Positions 34,087 to 43,798 of a stretch of DNA of 64,000 bases are shown here, one piece after another. The DNA is from Nocardioides sp. Soil774 (GTDB taxonomy: Bacteria > Actinomycetota > Actinomycetes > Propionibacteriales > Nocardioidaceae). The notes beneath the pieces were generated by a model that did no database searches, was not told where the DNA came from, and saw nothing but the letters and a program-made list of their open reading frames with translations. How positions within the stretch are numbered: position 1 is the first letter of the stretch; each line of letters opens with the position of its first letter. The translations under genes were made by a program, and so were the position numbers. The stretch covers positions 479,185-543,184 of the forward strand of contig NZ_LMSM01000008.1 of the NCBI RefSeq assembly GCF_001428125.1, in the 5' to 3' direction.

Positions 34087-36042
34087 CTAGCCTCCGACGT
34101 GCACCACGGGGCGCCGGTCGGGGTCGGGGACCGCGCGGCGCAGGATCTCGTGGGTGAGCGGGGGCACGTCGCCCTCGCCGGCGAACAGGAAGCGCAGGGC
34201 GTTCTGGCCCGGGCCCTTCTCCGACCACTCGAAGTAGACGTGCGAGGGCATGTCGTCCTGCTCGCTCACGGCGAGGAGGACCGCCGCCAGCACGTTGGGC
34301 ACGCTGGGCCCGGTCGCCCGCAGCACGCGGTGGTGTCCCACCCGGGCGCCGGTGACCTCGACGTGGGTGGAGAAGTCGCTAGCATCGGTGACCTCGACCT
34401 CGAGGAACACTGCTGTCTCGCTGAGGTCGAGGTGGTTGTCCAGCCGGACGTCCAGCGACTTCTCGTGGTACTCCGCGTGGTCGCCGGCCTGGATCTTGTT
34501 GGCGATGAACCGCACGGGAGCATCCTTGACCAGCACCTCGTCGATCAGCTCCTGGGCGTCGTCGTCGAAGGTGACTCGCTGGACGCGCAGCTCGGTCGAG
34601 CGGCTGATCCGGGAGACCAACGAGATCACCACGATCATCGCGATGAACACGAACGCGATGACCAGGCCCTCGGGCCGGTCCACGATCGTCACCGAGATCG
34701 TGTAGGCGAACACCGCCGCGACGACGCCGAAGAACGCGCCGGCACGTCGATGGCCTCGCCGCCACTCGGTCAGGGTGACCGCCACCGCTGCCGAGGTCAT
34801 CAGGGCGAGCACACCGGTCGCGTACGCCCCTGCCTGGGCGTCGACGTCGGCCTGGAACGCGAGGGTGACGACGGTCGAGATCAGGGTGAAGACCAGCACG
34901 AGCGGGCGGGTGGCGCGGGCCCAGTCGGGAGCCATGCCGTAGCGGGGGAGGTAGCGCGGGACGATGTTGAGCAGGCCCGCCATCGCTGACGACCCGGCGA
35001 ACCACAGGATGGCGATGGTCGCGATGTCGTAGGCGGTGCCGAAACCCTCCCCGAGGTTCTCGTGGGCCAGGAACGCCAGCGCCCGCCCGCTGGCCTCGCC
35101 GCCCGGCTCGAACTCCGCGGGCGGGATGAGGAAGGTGGTCACGATCGCCGAGCCCATCAGCATCACCGACATGATCAGGGCAGCAGTGGTGAGCAGCTTG
35201 CGGGCGTTGCGGATGCGGCCGGCCGGCTCGGCTGCGGTGTCCGAGGGATCGCCCTCGACCAGCGGCATCACCACGACACCGGTCTCGAAGCCCGACAGCC
35301 CCAGGGCGAGCGCGGGGAACACCAGCAGCGACGCGCCCAGCACCGCGAGGGGCGAGGAGTGGGCGTCGCTCACGGCACGCGTCCAGTCAGTGAACGTGCC
35401 GGGGTCCTGGGCGATGTGCCAGAAACCGTTGGCGACCACCACCACGCTGAGCCCGATGTAGGCGACGACCAGCACGACCGCGATGCCGATGGCCTCGCCG
35501 AAGCCCCGGAGGAAGACCGCCGCGAGCATCGCGAGCAGGGCGAGGGTGATCCACACCTCGCGGCCGTGGAGCGCGTCGGTGAGGAAGGGGTTCTCCACGA
35601 GGTGCGCGGAGGCGTCCGCTGCGGAGAGGGTGATCGTGATGATGAAGCCCGTCGCCACGAAGCCGAGCAGCGCCAGGACCAGGACCTTGCTGGGCCAGTA
35701 GGACAGGAGTCGTTCGAGCATCGACAGGCTGCCGTCGCCGTGCGGGCTCTCCCCGGCCACGCGCCGATACATCGGCAGCGCCCCGAGCAGGGTCACCAGG
35801 ACGAGGACGAGGGTGGCGATCGGCGCCAGCGCGCCGGCGGCGAGTGCGGCGATGCCCGGCTGGTAGCCCAGGGTCGAGAAGTAGTCCACGCCGGTGAGGC
35901 ACATGACCTTCCACCACGGCTTGACGTGCTGGTGCTCGGTGGCCTCGTGCTCACTCTCGTAGAAGCCACCGGGGTCGGGCTGCTGCGCCGTCTCCAGCAG
36001 CCACGCCCGGAGTCGGCCCTGGTCGTTCGGCTCGTTCGTCAC
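34087..36042 (-). CDS. APC-superfamily permease (paralogue B)
   Basis: A 651-residue close relative of the permease at 58-2067, with the same [17 protein letters not shown] block, about 12 helices and the same long soluble C-terminal domain ending in a conserved [18 protein letters not shown] segment. The C-terminal domain may sense or regulate transport (inference). GTG start with TACGCT 7 nt upstream. The substrate is unknown. Confidence 0.84.
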   Translation of the reverse strand: MTNEPNDQGRLRAWLLETAQQPDPGGFYESEHEATEHQHVKPWWKVMCLTGVDYFSTLGYQPGIAALAAGALAPIATLVLVLVTLLGALPMYRRVAGESPHGDGSLSMLERLLSYWPSKVLVLALLGFVATGFIITITLSAADASAHLVENPFLTDALHGREVWITLALLAMLAAVFLRGFGEAIGIAVVLVVAYIGLSVVVVANGFWHIAQDPGTFTDWTRAVSDAHSSPLAVLGASLLVFPALALGLSGFETGVVVMPLVEGDPSDTAAEPAGRIRNARKLLTTAALIMSVMLMGSAIVTTFLIPPAEFEPGGEASGRALAFLAHENLGEGFGTAYDIATIAILWFAGSSAMAGLLNIVPRYLPRYGMAPDWARATRPLVLVFTLISTVVTLAFQADVDAQAGAYATGVLALMTSAAVAVTLTEWRRGHRRAGAFFGVVAAVFAYTISVTIVDRPEGLVIAFVFIAMIVVISLVSRISRSTELRVQRVTFDDDAQELIDEVLVKDAPVRFIANKIQAGDHAEYHEKSLDVRLDNHLDLSETAVFLEVEVTDASDFSTHVEVTGARVGHHRVLRATGPSVPNVLAAVLLAVSEQDDMPSHVYFEWSEKGPGQNALRFLFAGEGDVPPLTHEILRRAVPDPDRRPVVHVGG

Positions 36043-36117
36043 ACGGCGCAGCGTAGGTCGACCTGCCGAGGCGTCCGGCGTGACCCCCGCGTGCCGGGCG
36101 GCTCCTCGCGGCAGCCG

Positions 36118-38601
36118 TCACCCGCTGTGGTGGACCGGGTGGGTGCGCTCGAGGCGGGCCCCCTCCACGTCGACGTCGGGCAGGACCCGGTCGAGCCAGC
36201 GCGGCAGCCACCAGGCGTGCTCGCCCAGCAGGTGCATCGCGGCGGGGATGAGCAGCATCCGCACCACGAAGGCGTCGAGCAGGACCCCGAAGGCCAGGCC
36301 GAAGCCGATCGGCTTGATGGTGGCGTCGTGGGAGAAGACGAACCCCGCGAAGACCGAGATCATGATGACCGCCGCGGCCGTCACCACCGCCCGGCCGGCG
36401 TTGAGGCCGTGCTGCACCGCGACCCGCGCGAGCGCGCCGTGGGCGTAGGACTCGCGCATCCCGGAGACGAGGAACAGCTGGTAGTCCATCGCCAGGCCGA
36501 AGAGGATGCCGGTCGCGATGATCGGCAGGAAGCTCAGCACCGGTCCCGGCGCGTGGACGCCGAACAGGTCGGCGAGGAAGCCGAGCTGGAAGATCGCGGT
36601 GATGCCGCCGAAGGCCGCGAGCAGCGACAGCACGAAGCCGAGCGTCGCGGTGAGCGGCACCAGGATCGAGCGGAAGATCACGACCAGGATGAGCAGGGAC
36701 AGCCCGACCACCAGCACGAGGTAGACCGGGAGCACGTCGGAGAGCTGGCCGGAGATGTCGATGTTGGCGCTGGCGTTGCCGGCCACGCCGAGCCTCGCCC
36801 GGCCACCGTCGGTGGTGGTCGGCGTCAGCCGGCGCAGGTCCTCGACGAGGTCCTGGGTCGACTGGCTGGACGGACCGCCGCGAGGCACCACCTGGAAGGC
36901 GAGCGCGGTGCGGTCGCGGGAGGCGCCGATGGGCACGACCGCGTCGACGGCCCACATCTGCCCCAGCGCGGAGCCGATCGTCGCCTGCTCGGCGAGCACG
37001 TCGTCCTGCGCGATCGCCGCCGGGAGGTCGGCGACGACGAGCAGGGGGCCGTTGGATCCCTCGCCGAACTTGTCCGCCTGCACCACGTGGGCCAGGTAGC
37101 CCGAGGAGTCGGGCGGCTGGGTCGAGCCGTCGGGCAGCCCGAGCCGCATCTGGGTGGCGGGCGCGGCGACGGCGAGCAGGGCGACCACGCCCAGGCCGAG
37201 CGTCGTCAGCGCGCGACGGTTGCTCATCGGCCGGTCGCGCTCGGTGACCGCCGTGTCGTCGGCGGCCTCCTCGCCGGACGCGAGGCGCCGGCGCTCGCGC
37301 CGCCGGAGGATGCGGGGCCCGACCAACGCCAGCACGGCCGGGGTGAGGGTGACGGCCATCAGGATGGCCACCGCGACCGCGACCGCGCCGACGGTGCCCA
37401 TCAGCCCGAGGAAGCCGACGCCGGTGACGTTGAGGGCGAGCAGGGCGACGATCACGGTGACGCCCGCGAAGACGACGGCGTTGCCGGAGGTGCCGTTGGC
37501 CAGCCCGATCGACTCGTGCAGCCCGGCGCCCTGCTTCAGCTGGCGGCGGTGGCGGTTGATGATGAAGAGGGAGTAGTCGATGCCGACCGCCAGGCCCAGC
37601 ATCACGCCGAGCACCGGGGTCACCGACACGAACTCGACCACGCCGGAGAACGACAGCGAGGCCAGGGAGGCGACGCCGACGCCGAGCAGCGCGGTGACGA
37701 GCGGGAGCGCGGCGCCGAGCAGCGTGCCCAGCACGACGAAGAGGGCGATCGCGGCGATCACGACGCCGGCGACCTCGCCGGGGCCGAGGATCGACGGCAC
37801 GCCCTGGGCGATGTCCTGCGAGGGGTGCAGCTCGACGCCCGCGATGTCGGCGCCGGCGACGAGGTCCTCGATCTCGGTCTTCACCTCGAGGGTGACCTCG
37901 GTGATCGGCACGGCGAAGGTCACGTTGGCGACCGCGGCCGAGCCGTCCTCCGACACCGTCCGGTAGCCCGACGACAGGTCCGACAGGGTCACGCCGTCCG
38001 CGAGGGGAGCCGACTGCTCCTCGACCCGCGCCCGCTGGCGGTCGAGCTCGGCCTGCCCGTCGTCGAGCTGCTGCCCGGCCGCGTCGAGCTGGCGGCGTAC
38101 GTCGTCGAGGGTGCCGTCGGCGCGCGCCTGCTCGCGCTGCTGCTCGATCGCCGCGCGCCCGAGGTCGATCTGGGCCTGCGCCTCGCGGAGCCGGGCGAGC
38201 CCCTCCTTGAGCTCGGCCTCGCCGGCGGCGACCTTGCGGGCCGAGGAGTCGAGCCGGTCCTGGGTGGCGAACGGATCGGCCACGTCGGAGACGTCGTCGA
38301 CCTCCGCCACGCGGTCGAGCAGCGCGCTGACCTCCCGCCTCTGGTCGGTCGTGAAGGCCGAGCCGTCGCTCGTCGCGGCCACGATGGTGGCGTTGCCGCC
38401 GCCGGTGCCCTCGAAGTTGCGCTCGAGCTGCTGCGACACCCGCGTGGTCGGGGTGTCGGGCAGCGTGATCGACGTCGACAGGGCGCCCGCGAACGACACG
38501 TAGGTCACCGCGTTGAGCGCCAGCACCCCCAGCCAGGCGACTACCACCGTCCACGGACGACGGGCCGCGAGGCGTCCGATGCGGAAGAGCAGCTCAGCCA
38601 T
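36118..38601 (-). CDS. MMPL/RND-family exporter
   Basis: An 827-residue, roughly 12-helix proton-driven transporter. Each half has a large extracytoplasmic loop. The first contains a long coiled-coil (about 110-185, rich in Ala, Glu, Gln and Arg). Proton-relay residues are visible in GLAVGIDYSLFI and FGLAMDYQLFLVSG, and FVVRMLLIPA is typical. Candidate substrates are lipids or drugs. It overlaps the TetR gene by 8 bp, so the pair forms an operon under TetR control. Confidence 0.92.
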   Translation of the reverse strand: MAELLFRIGRLAARRPWTVVVAWLGVLALNAVTYVSFAGALSTSITLPDTPTTRVSQQLERNFEGTGGGNATIVAATSDGSAFTTDQRREVSALLDRVAEVDDVSDVADPFATQDRLDSSARKVAAGEAELKEGLARLREAQAQIDLGRAAIEQQREQARADGTLDDVRRQLDAAGQQLDDGQAELDRQRARVEEQSAPLADGVTLSDLSSGYRTVSEDGSAAVANVTFAVPITEVTLEVKTEIEDLVAGADIAGVELHPSQDIAQGVPSILGPGEVAGVVIAAIALFVVLGTLLGAALPLVTALLGVGVASLASLSFSGVVEFVSVTPVLGVMLGLAVGIDYSLFIINRHRRQLKQGAGLHESIGLANGTSGNAVVFAGVTVIVALLALNVTGVGFLGLMGTVGAVAVAVAILMAVTLTPAVLALVGPRILRRRERRRLASGEEAADDTAVTERDRPMSNRRALTTLGLGVVALLAVAAPATQMRLGLPDGSTQPPDSSGYLAHVVQADKFGEGSNGPLLVVADLPAAIAQDDVLAEQATIGSALGQMWAVDAVVPIGASRDRTALAFQVVPRGGPSSQSTQDLVEDLRRLTPTTTDGGRARLGVAGNASANIDISGQLSDVLPVYLVLVVGLSLLILVVIFRSILVPLTATLGFVLSLLAAFGGITAIFQLGFLADLFGVHAPGPVLSFLPIIATGILFGLAMDYQLFLVSGMRESYAHGALARVAVQHGLNAGRAVVTAAAVIMISVFAGFVFSHDATIKPIGFGLAFGVLLDAFVVRMLLIPAAMHLLGEHAWWLPRWLDRVLPDVDVEGARLERTHPVHHSG

Positions 38602-39337
38602 GGGAGGCCTCTCGTGGGTCGGTGTGGTGCGCGTGACCGGAGCGCAGGCGCAGCAGGAGCTGGTCGAGGAGCCCGTCCCAGTCCGCACGTGCGGCGGGCG
38701 GGACGACGACGGCGCGCAGCGTCATGGACCCTGCGGGTGCGGACCCGCGATCCCCATGACGTACGTCGCGGGCGAGCTCGGGGTGTGCTGCGACCCACCG
38801 GCGGGCGACGAGGCCGAGGCCGCTGGTCAGCAGGGTCAGGGTGAGCTCGAGGTCGAGCGGCTCGAGGCCGGGGGAGCGGTCCCGGAGGCGGTCGCCCAGC
38901 CGGCCGGCGACGTGGTCGAAGGCGGTGCGCGAGATGGCGTCGGCGCGATCGTCGGCGGCGTCGGGGCCGCCCAGCACGTGGTGGATCGTGACGATCGCGG
39001 TCGGCAGGTCGACGTCGCGGGTCGCCTCGCACACGGCGTCGAGGGCCGCGCGGCCGTCGATGACGTCGGTGCGTCCGGTGAGCCGGTCGAGGCTCGCGAG
39101 CAGCTCGGTCGTGGCCTCGGCGAGGATCTGCTCGCACACGGCGACGAGCAGGTCGTCGAGCCCGGCGAAGTGGTTGAAGACGGTGCGTCGCGAGACCCCG
39201 GCCAGCGCCGCGACCTGGTCGACGGTGAAGCCGGTCGCGCCGTGCTCGGTCGCCAGCGTCCGGGCCGCGTCGACGAGCGCGCGGTGCCGGCGCTCGCGCT
39301 GCTTGCGCGGCACGGCGTCGGTGGGGTCCGGTGTCAC
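38594..39337 (-). CDS. TetR family repressor
   Basis: A 247-residue regulator. The helix-turn-helix (about 35-60) reads FTVDQVAALAGVSRRTVFNHFAG. The ligand-binding C-terminal domain is divergent. GTG start at 39337. It lies upstream of the MMPL exporter and overlaps it, and a perfect 15-bp palindrome sits 13 bp before its start, so it very probably represses its own operon until a substrate of the exporter binds. Confidence 0.92.
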   Translation of the reverse strand: MTPDPTDAVPRKQRERRHRALVDAARTLATEHGATGFTVDQVAALAGVSRRTVFNHFAGLDDLLVAVCEQILAEATTELLASLDRLTGRTDVIDGRAALDAVCEATRDVDLPTAIVTIHHVLGGPDAADDRADAISRTAFDHVAGRLGDRLRDRSPGLEPLDLELTLTLLTSGLGLVARRWVAAHPELARDVRHGDRGSAPAGSMTLRAVVVPPAARADWDGLLDQLLLRLRSGHAHHTDPREASHG

Positions 39338-39349
39338 GGGACCGAGTAT

Positions 39350-39364
39350 TGCACTCAGTGCAAA
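39350..39364. promoter_or_regulatory. TetR operator of the MMPL operon
   Basis: TTGCACTCAGTGCAA is a perfect palindrome about one central base, lying in the promoter region of the TetR gene. Confidence 0.75.
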
Positions 39365-39406
39365 ACGAGGGCGAGCCGGCCGTGTGGGCCGGCCCGCCCA
39401 GGTCGA

Positions 39407-40057
39407 TCAGCCGGCGAGGAGCTCGCGCATGGTGGCGATCTCCGTCGTCTGCGACTCGATGATCTGGCCGGCGAGTTCGACCGCCGGCTCGAAGCGGCCG
39501 CTCTCCTGCTCGGTGCGGGCCATCTCCACGGCACCCTCGTGGTGCTCGACCATCATCTCCAGCCACATCTGCTGGAAGTCGGCGTCGGAGGCGCTCTCCA
39601 GGGCGTCCATGTCGTCGGCGCTCATCATGCCGGGCATGTCGTCGGTGCCCTCGCCCATGTCGTCCATGGTGTCGGACATGTCGCCCATGTCGTGCCCGGC
39701 GTTGGCGTGGTCGCGCACGGTCTCGGGCACCGGCTCGCCCCAGCCGGTGAGCCAGTCGGCCATGGTCTCGATCTCGGGGGCCTGGGCGGCGCGGATGTCC
39801 TCGGCCAGGGCTTGGACCTCCGGGTCGAGCGGGCGGTCGAGGGTCAGGTCGACCATCGACAGGGCCTGCGCGTGGTGCTGCACCATGTCGCTGGCGAAGG
39901 CGACGTCGGCGTCGTCGTGCTCGGTGGGGCTGGTCTCGACGGTGCCGGACGACACCGTGTCGTCACCGCACGCAGCGGTGCCGAGGGTCAGGGTCAGGCC
40001 GAGGCCGAGGGCGGCGAGGGCGCGGAAGGTCGTGTGCACGGGTGTTCTCCTGGTCAT
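39407..40057 (-). CDS. DUF305 lipoprotein with Met/Asp/His-rich insert (chromosomal copy)
   Basis: A 216-residue exported lipoprotein. The signal peptide ends LGTAACGDD (lipobox Cys about 30). The DUF305 ferritin-like core has paired HH sites: SDMVQHHAQALSMVDL and LEMMVEHHEGAVEMA. Between them is a long Met/Asp segment (HDMGDMSDTMDDMGEGT) that looks suited to Cu(I) or other soft-metal binding (inference). Close paralogue of the protein at 44345-44971. It is the last gene of the 41257-39407 operon. Confidence 0.88.
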   Translation of the reverse strand: MTRRTPVHTTFRALAALGLGLTLTLGTAACGDDTVSSGTVETSPTEHDDADVAFASDMVQHHAQALSMVDLTLDRPLDPEVQALAEDIRAAQAPEIETMADWLTGWGEPVPETVRDHANAGHDMGDMSDTMDDMGEGTDDMPGMMSADDMDALESASDADFQQMWLEMMVEHHEGAVEMARTEQESGRFEPAVELAGQIIESQTTEIATMRELLAG

Positions 40058-40124
40058 CGGGGGAAGGATCGGTCGGGCGCATGCCGCAGCCCCGCTCCGG
40101 GGGAGCGGGTCGCGGGGAGGCCCG

Positions 40125-40547
40125 TCAGCACCTGATGACGGAGAACTGCCACGCCGGTGGTGGGCCGGTCGCCCGCACCCGGACGATCGGGGCGGGCAGG
40201 GCCAGGGCGGGCATCAGCGTCCGGAGCCACCGCAGGGGGTGACCCGGCCGCACCAGCAGGCCCAGGAGCGCGATCGCCGCGCCACCGAGCATCACGGCGC
40301 ACAGCATCAGCAGGTGCTCGGAGTGCTCGTCCGACCCGTGGTGCATGGCCGGGACGGTCGCGCCGTCGGCAGGGCCCACCTCGCTGTGGGACATCGCCAC
40401 GGCCTCGACACCCGCTGCAGCGTCGTACGACGGTGCCGGCGGCGCGCCGTGCGGCGTCAGCGCGTGCATCCCGAGGATGCCCGCGACGAGCGCGACCACC
40501 AGCGCGGCAAGCGCGCCGGCGGGTGCGGTCGGGGTGGGACGGCTCAT
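40125..40547 (-). CDS. DUF6153 membrane protein (chromosomal copy)
   Basis: A 140-residue protein with two hydrophobic helices and a His/Met-bearing extracytoplasmic loop (MSHSEVG, MHHGSDEHSEH). The C-terminus WQFSVIRC matches the WNFSVIRC of the island copy at 43799, and the DNA there is also conserved. ATG at 40547. It lies between two DUF305 genes. Confidence 0.8.
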   Translation of the reverse strand: MSRPTPTAPAGALAALVVALVAGILGMHALTPHGAPPAPSYDAAAGVEAVAMSHSEVGPADGATVPAMHHGSDEHSEHLLMLCAVMLGGAAIALLGLLVRPGHPLRWLRTLMPALALPAPIVRVRATGPPPAWQFSVIRC

Positions 40548-40558
40548 CGCCCCCGATG

Positions 40559-41257
40559 CTACGGGCGGCGCCCAGCGCCCCGGAGACCCATGCCCATGCC
40601 CATTCCCATGCCCGGCCCCATGCCCCAGGCACGCCCGCCGTCGAACCACCTCGCGAGGCGCTCGCGCATCCACCAGATCTCGCGCATCTGGTCGGCGCGG
40701 ATCGTGCGCGCGAGGCGGGCGACCTCCTCGTGCTCGGCGCGGTCGCGCACGAGCAGCTGCTGCGACATCATCACCGCGGCCATGTGGTGGCCGATCATGT
40801 CCTCGAGGAAGACCCGGTCGAGCCGGTCGCCGCTGAGGCCGGACAGGTCACGCATCATCGGCTCGTAGGCCTCGTCCGACTGCTCGTCGGGGTACCACTC
40901 GGCCAGCCAGCCCTCCATCTGCTCGATCTGCGCCGACTGCGACTCGACGATCCTCGCCCCCAGGGCCCGCATCGCGGGCCGTTCGGAGCGGCTGAGCTCC
41001 TCCGCGGCCTGCACGGCCTCGCGGTGGTGGGCGACCATCTCGCGCAGGTAGCCGGCCTCGTCGAGCGAGGCACCCCAGCGACCGCCCATCATCTGTCCTG
41101 CCACCGGACCTCCCGCGGGCCCGCCCATCAGGCTGCCCATCGACCCCCTGCCCGGGTGCCGGTCCCACCCCGACCCGTCACGGGCCAGCGCGATCCCGGC
41201 CACGACCAGGGCGAGCACCGCGACCGCCGCGACGACGAAACCCCACGTGCGTCTCAT
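40559..41257 (-). CDS. DUF305 membrane-anchored protein
   Basis: A 232-residue protein with one N-terminal anchor helix (5-25), a Gly/Met-rich linker (SMGSLMGGPAGG), the DUF305 core (MVAHHREAVQAAEE and DMIGHHMAAVMMSQQ) and a C-terminal GMGPGMGMGMGMG tail. It is not a close paralogue of the two lipoproteins. First gene of the DUF305-DUF6153-DUF305 operon; a role in metal handling is inferred. Confidence 0.85.
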   Translation of the reverse strand: MRRTWGFVVAAVAVLALVVAGIALARDGSGWDRHPGRGSMGSLMGGPAGGPVAGQMMGGRWGASLDEAGYLREMVAHHREAVQAAEELSRSERPAMRALGARIVESQSAQIEQMEGWLAEWYPDEQSDEAYEPMMRDLSGLSGDRLDRVFLEDMIGHHMAAVMMSQQLLVRDRAEHEEVARLARTIRADQMREIWWMRERLARWFDGGRAWGMGPGMGMGMGMGLRGAGRRP

Positions 41258-41366
41258 GGGTGCACCTCCTCAGGTGCCTCCAGCCTGCGCCGACCCGGTG
41301 ACTCACGACAGTGCCGAAGGGCCCGGCGCGGGGGCCGGTCGACTGGAGTGGCCACACGCACCGCGC

Positions 41367-41849
41367 TCAGCCACGGTCGAGCCGCAACAGCTCGATCTGG
41401 AGGCTCGAGCCCTCGCGAAGCGGCTCCCACTCGCCGGTCGCCACGAACCCGTGGGCCTCGTAGAGGCGCCGGGCGCCGTCGTTTCCCTCCGTGACGTGCA
41501 GGAGCACGGTGCGGTCCAGCTGCTCGGCGTGCTGGAGCAGCTCGCGGAGGATGGCCCGGCCGAGCCCGCGTCCGCGTGCCTCGGGTGCCACCCACATCCC
41601 CCAGACGAAGGCGTGGTCCTCGTCCTCGGGGACGAAGAGTCCGCCCATGCCAGCAGGGCTCCCTGCGACGTACGCGAGGAGCGTCGGACCGGGCACCTGC
41701 AGGCGGTCGCGCCACGCGGCGTCTGGCTGCGCCCGGGCGTCGTCGAGGGTGGCGCCGAACGCGGTGGGCGAGTCAGCGAGGGCGCGCAGGCGGACGGCCC
41801 GGAAGTCCTCCCAGTCGCCGGGTGGGGCGACCCGCAGCTCGGTGTCCAT
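41367..41849 (-). CDS. GNAT family N-acetyltransferase
   Basis: A 160-residue single-domain acetyltransferase with the acetyl-CoA loop VAPEARGRGLGRAIL and NDGARRLYEAHGFVATGEWE. The substrate is unknown. ATG at 41849; the frame stays open upstream through non-coding DNA. It is the last chromosomal gene before the integrated element. Confidence 0.85.
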   Translation of the reverse strand: MDTELRVAPPGDWEDFRAVRLRALADSPTAFGATLDDARAQPDAAWRDRLQVPGPTLLAYVAGSPAGMGGLFVPEDEDHAFVWGMWVAPEARGRGLGRAILRELLQHAEQLDRTVLLHVTEGNDGARRLYEAHGFVATGEWEPLREGSSLQIELLRLDRG

Positions 41850-41885
41850 GGTCGTCACGGTAGCCACGGCGGCGGGGGAGAGCAC

Positions 41886-41921
41886 CGAGGCCCGGTCCCA
41901 CGTGCGTGGGACCGGGCCTCG
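41886..41921 (-). terminator. Perfect hairpin flanking the element, probable original terminator of tRNA-Ser
   Basis: A perfect 15-bp stem (CGAGGCCCGGTCCCA at 41886-41900, complement at 41907-41921) with a 6-nt loop. Before integration this sequence would have stood just downstream of the tRNA-Ser 3' end, which is transcribed leftwards. Confidence 0.5.
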
Positions 41922-41942
41922 CGGATGTCCTGCGACATCACA

Positions 41943-41965
41943 TGGCGGTGGCGGTGGGATTTGAA
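41943..41965. repeat. Left attachment site (attL), 23-bp direct repeat
   Basis: Identical to 56229-56251, the last 23 nt of tRNA-Ser including the encoded CCA. The sequences diverge at the next base, so the left copy is only a tRNA fragment. Confidence 0.88.
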
Positions 41966-42095
41966 ACAGCCGCCATGGCGTTTGGACTGCCATGGACTTT
42001 CGCGGCCAGAAGGCGCCAGTTAGGCCTCTGACCTGCGACGATGACGCGACGGTCGCTCCGTAGCCGTGAGCACAAGTGGACTCAAGTGTGCTTAG

Positions 42096-42128
42096 ATCTG
42101 GCACGTATCTGGCACGTATCTGGCACGA
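42096..42128 (+). repeat. Three tandem 11-bp integrase arm-site candidates
   Basis: ATCTGGCACG(T/A) repeats three times with an exact 11-bp period, ending 13 bp before the integrase ATG. The same unit occurs twice at the opposite end (56149-56170). The location may also allow integrase autoregulation. Confidence 0.7.
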
Positions 42129-42141
42129 CGAGGCGGACGAC

Positions 42142-43413
42142 ATGGCGACGAGGCGACATAGCAAACGGGGTTTCGGGAGCATCAGGAAGCTCCCGAGTGG
42201 GCGTTTCCAAGCGCGCTACTCCAGCCCCTCAGGACACACCGTGGTAGCGCCGGCGACGTTCACTGCACGCATCGACGCGGAAGCCTGGCTGGCGGCCGAG
42301 CGGCGTCAGGTGGAGGAACCCGAGACCTGGGTGTCTCCGAAGACGCGCCTCGAGATGGCTCGACGGGCGGTCGAGGCGGATCGATTGCCGACGTTCCGTG
42401 AGTACGCGGAATCCTGGATCGAATCAAGGCGCAACAGCAGGGGTGAGCACCTGCGGCCGACCACCCGGGACAAGTACCTCTCGTTGTTGAGGGTGCACAT
42501 CTACCCGACGTTCGGAGACGTCCCGCTCGACCAAGTCACGCGGGCTGCAGTTCGGTCATGGCACGAGCAACTCGATGCGACCGATTCAACGAAAGCACAT
42601 GTCTACACAACGCTGCGGACCATCTTGAACACCGCGGTGACGGACGACGAGCTCCTCGACAAGAACCCGGCTTACCTGCGGGGCGCGGGGGTGCGGTCCA
42701 GCCACAGGCACGTCAAACCGGCCTCGCTTGAGGAATTGGCCGTCATGGTCGAGGCGATGCCAGAGCGGCGCCGGCTCCTGCTTCTCCTGGCCACGTGGTG
42801 TGCCCTCCGTTCCGGGGAACTGCGCGAGTTAAGGCGAGCCGACGTGGTCATCGGACGCGATGAGGCCGGTGAACCATTCGGATGGGTTCACGTGCGCAGA
42901 GGCGTCGTACGTACGAGCACCGCCGAAGCGGCGTCGGGAACCCGGACAGTTGTCCACGTCGGGCCACCCAAGACCGACGCAGGAATCCGGACGGTGTCCA
43001 TCCCAGGCTTCATGTTGCCCGCGGTGCGCGAGCATCTTCTTCAACACGCATCGCCGGGAGAAGACGGTCTCCTCTTTTCCTCCGAGCGCGACCCGACTGC
43101 CCACCTGTCTGAAGCCACCTTGAACGGCCGTGCCGCCGTTCTGGACAGCGACGGCAACGTGCGCAACGCAGGCTTTGGCTGGCGAGAAGCCCGCCGACGT
43201 GCCGGCCGGCAGGACCTGGACCTTCACGACCTGCGACACACCGGCGCCTCGATGGCGGGCGAGGAGGGCGCAAGCATGGCCGAACTCATGTACCGACTCG
43301 GACACTCAACGCCGTCCATGGCCATGAGATACCAGCACAGCCGGCTTGACCGTGACCGCGATCTTGGTCGTCGCCTGTCCGCACGGGCCGAACGGGCGGG
43401 AACTGGCGACTGA
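42142..43413 (+). CDS. int: Tyrosine-type site-specific integrase
   Basis: A 423-residue phage-type integrase that recombines the tRNA-Ser site. It has an N-terminal arm-binding domain ([18 protein letters not shown]), a SAM-like core-binding domain (about 75-180) and the catalytic domain (about 195-405). Active-site residues are Arg in [11 protein letters not shown], Lys in [11 protein letters not shown], HxxR in HDLRHTGAS, His in LGHSTPSM and Tyr in MRYQHSR. ATG at 42142 starts right after the arm repeats; an upstream in-frame start would read through them. Its base composition is visibly less GC-rich than the chromosome. Confidence 0.93.
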   Translation: MATRRHSKRGFGSIRKLPSGRFQARYSSPSGHTVVAPATFTARIDAEAWLAAERRQVEEPETWVSPKTRLEMARRAVEADRLPTFREYAESWIESRRNSRGEHLRPTTRDKYLSLLRVHIYPTFGDVPLDQVTRAAVRSWHEQLDATDSTKAHVYTTLRTILNTAVTDDELLDKNPAYLRGAGVRSSHRHVKPASLEELAVMVEAMPERRRLLLLLATWCALRSGELRELRRADVVIGRDEAGEPFGWVHVRRGVVRTSTAEAASGTRTVVHVGPPKTDAGIRTVSIPGFMLPAVREHLLQHASPGEDGLLFSSERDPTAHLSEATLNGRAAVLDSDGNVRNAGFGWREARRRAGRQDLDLHDLRHTGASMAGEEGASMAELMYRLGHSTPSMAMRYQHSRLDRDRDLGRRLSARAERAGTGD

Positions 43414-43460
43414 GAGATCGCCGTTGGTCGGGATCTGACAACGGCTCGGTAAGTGCGGCA

Positions 43461-43765
43461 GTGTTTCGAGTCCAACCGGGGGAGCATCACGCCGTCTTGT
43501 ACCTCGTTTGCGTCGGCTATGCATCGTTCGGCTCTGTCGTAGCGATCTCGGCCCGGCACCTGTCCGCCGCCACCACGTCGAACATCCTTCAGAACCTGGT
43601 GTTCGCGTTCGCGTACAACGTCGCAGGCATCCCAATTGCCGCCGGAGTCCTCTACCCGATCACCGGGCTCCTGCTCTCCCCGATGATCTCCGCCGCGCGA
43701 TGGCCTTGTCGTCGGTCAGTGTGATCACCAACGCACTGCGGTTGCGCACCCAACGCCTCAACTGA
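43461..43765 (+). pseudogene. Remnant of a P1B-type heavy-metal ATPase (C-terminal end), frameshifted
   Basis: From about 43530 the translation matches the last 75 residues of CopA-like ATPases: [19 protein letters not shown], then [28 protein letters not shown], then in another frame [16 protein letters not shown]. One G appears to be missing near 43691-43699 (GCGCG where GCGGCG is expected), giving a -1 frameshift. The N-terminal 90% of the gene, including the ATPase core, is absent. It lies just before the DUF6153-DUF305 pair and suggests an ancestral copper or other heavy-metal resistance cluster. Confidence 0.8.
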
Positions 43766-43798
43766 CCCGACATCACCTGCGAACGTAGGCTGAAAGAG

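Noticed and set aside
38683..38705. A fourth copy of the palindromic intergenic repeat (CCGCACGTGCGGCGG)
   Set aside because: The match lies inside the TetR coding region and has no second arm, so it is best seen as chance in GC-rich code.
35062..38844. A 1260-codon open frame on the plus strand across permease B and the MMPL gene
   Set aside because: It is the antisense shadow of two well-recognised genes, and its translation is a low-complexity Arg/Gly/Asp/Val/Gln mix typical of GC-rich antisense frames.
40559..40640. Tandem GGCATG-type DNA repeats as a possible satellite
   Set aside because: They simply encode the Gly-Met tail of the DUF305 protein.
41943..41965. A second tRNA-Ser gene at the left end of the element
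   Set aside because: Only the last 23 nt of the tRNA are present; there is no anticodon arm or 5' half.
42096..42128. CRISPR array
   Set aside because: The 11-bp units are contiguous without spacers and occur only three times; no cas genes are present in the window.
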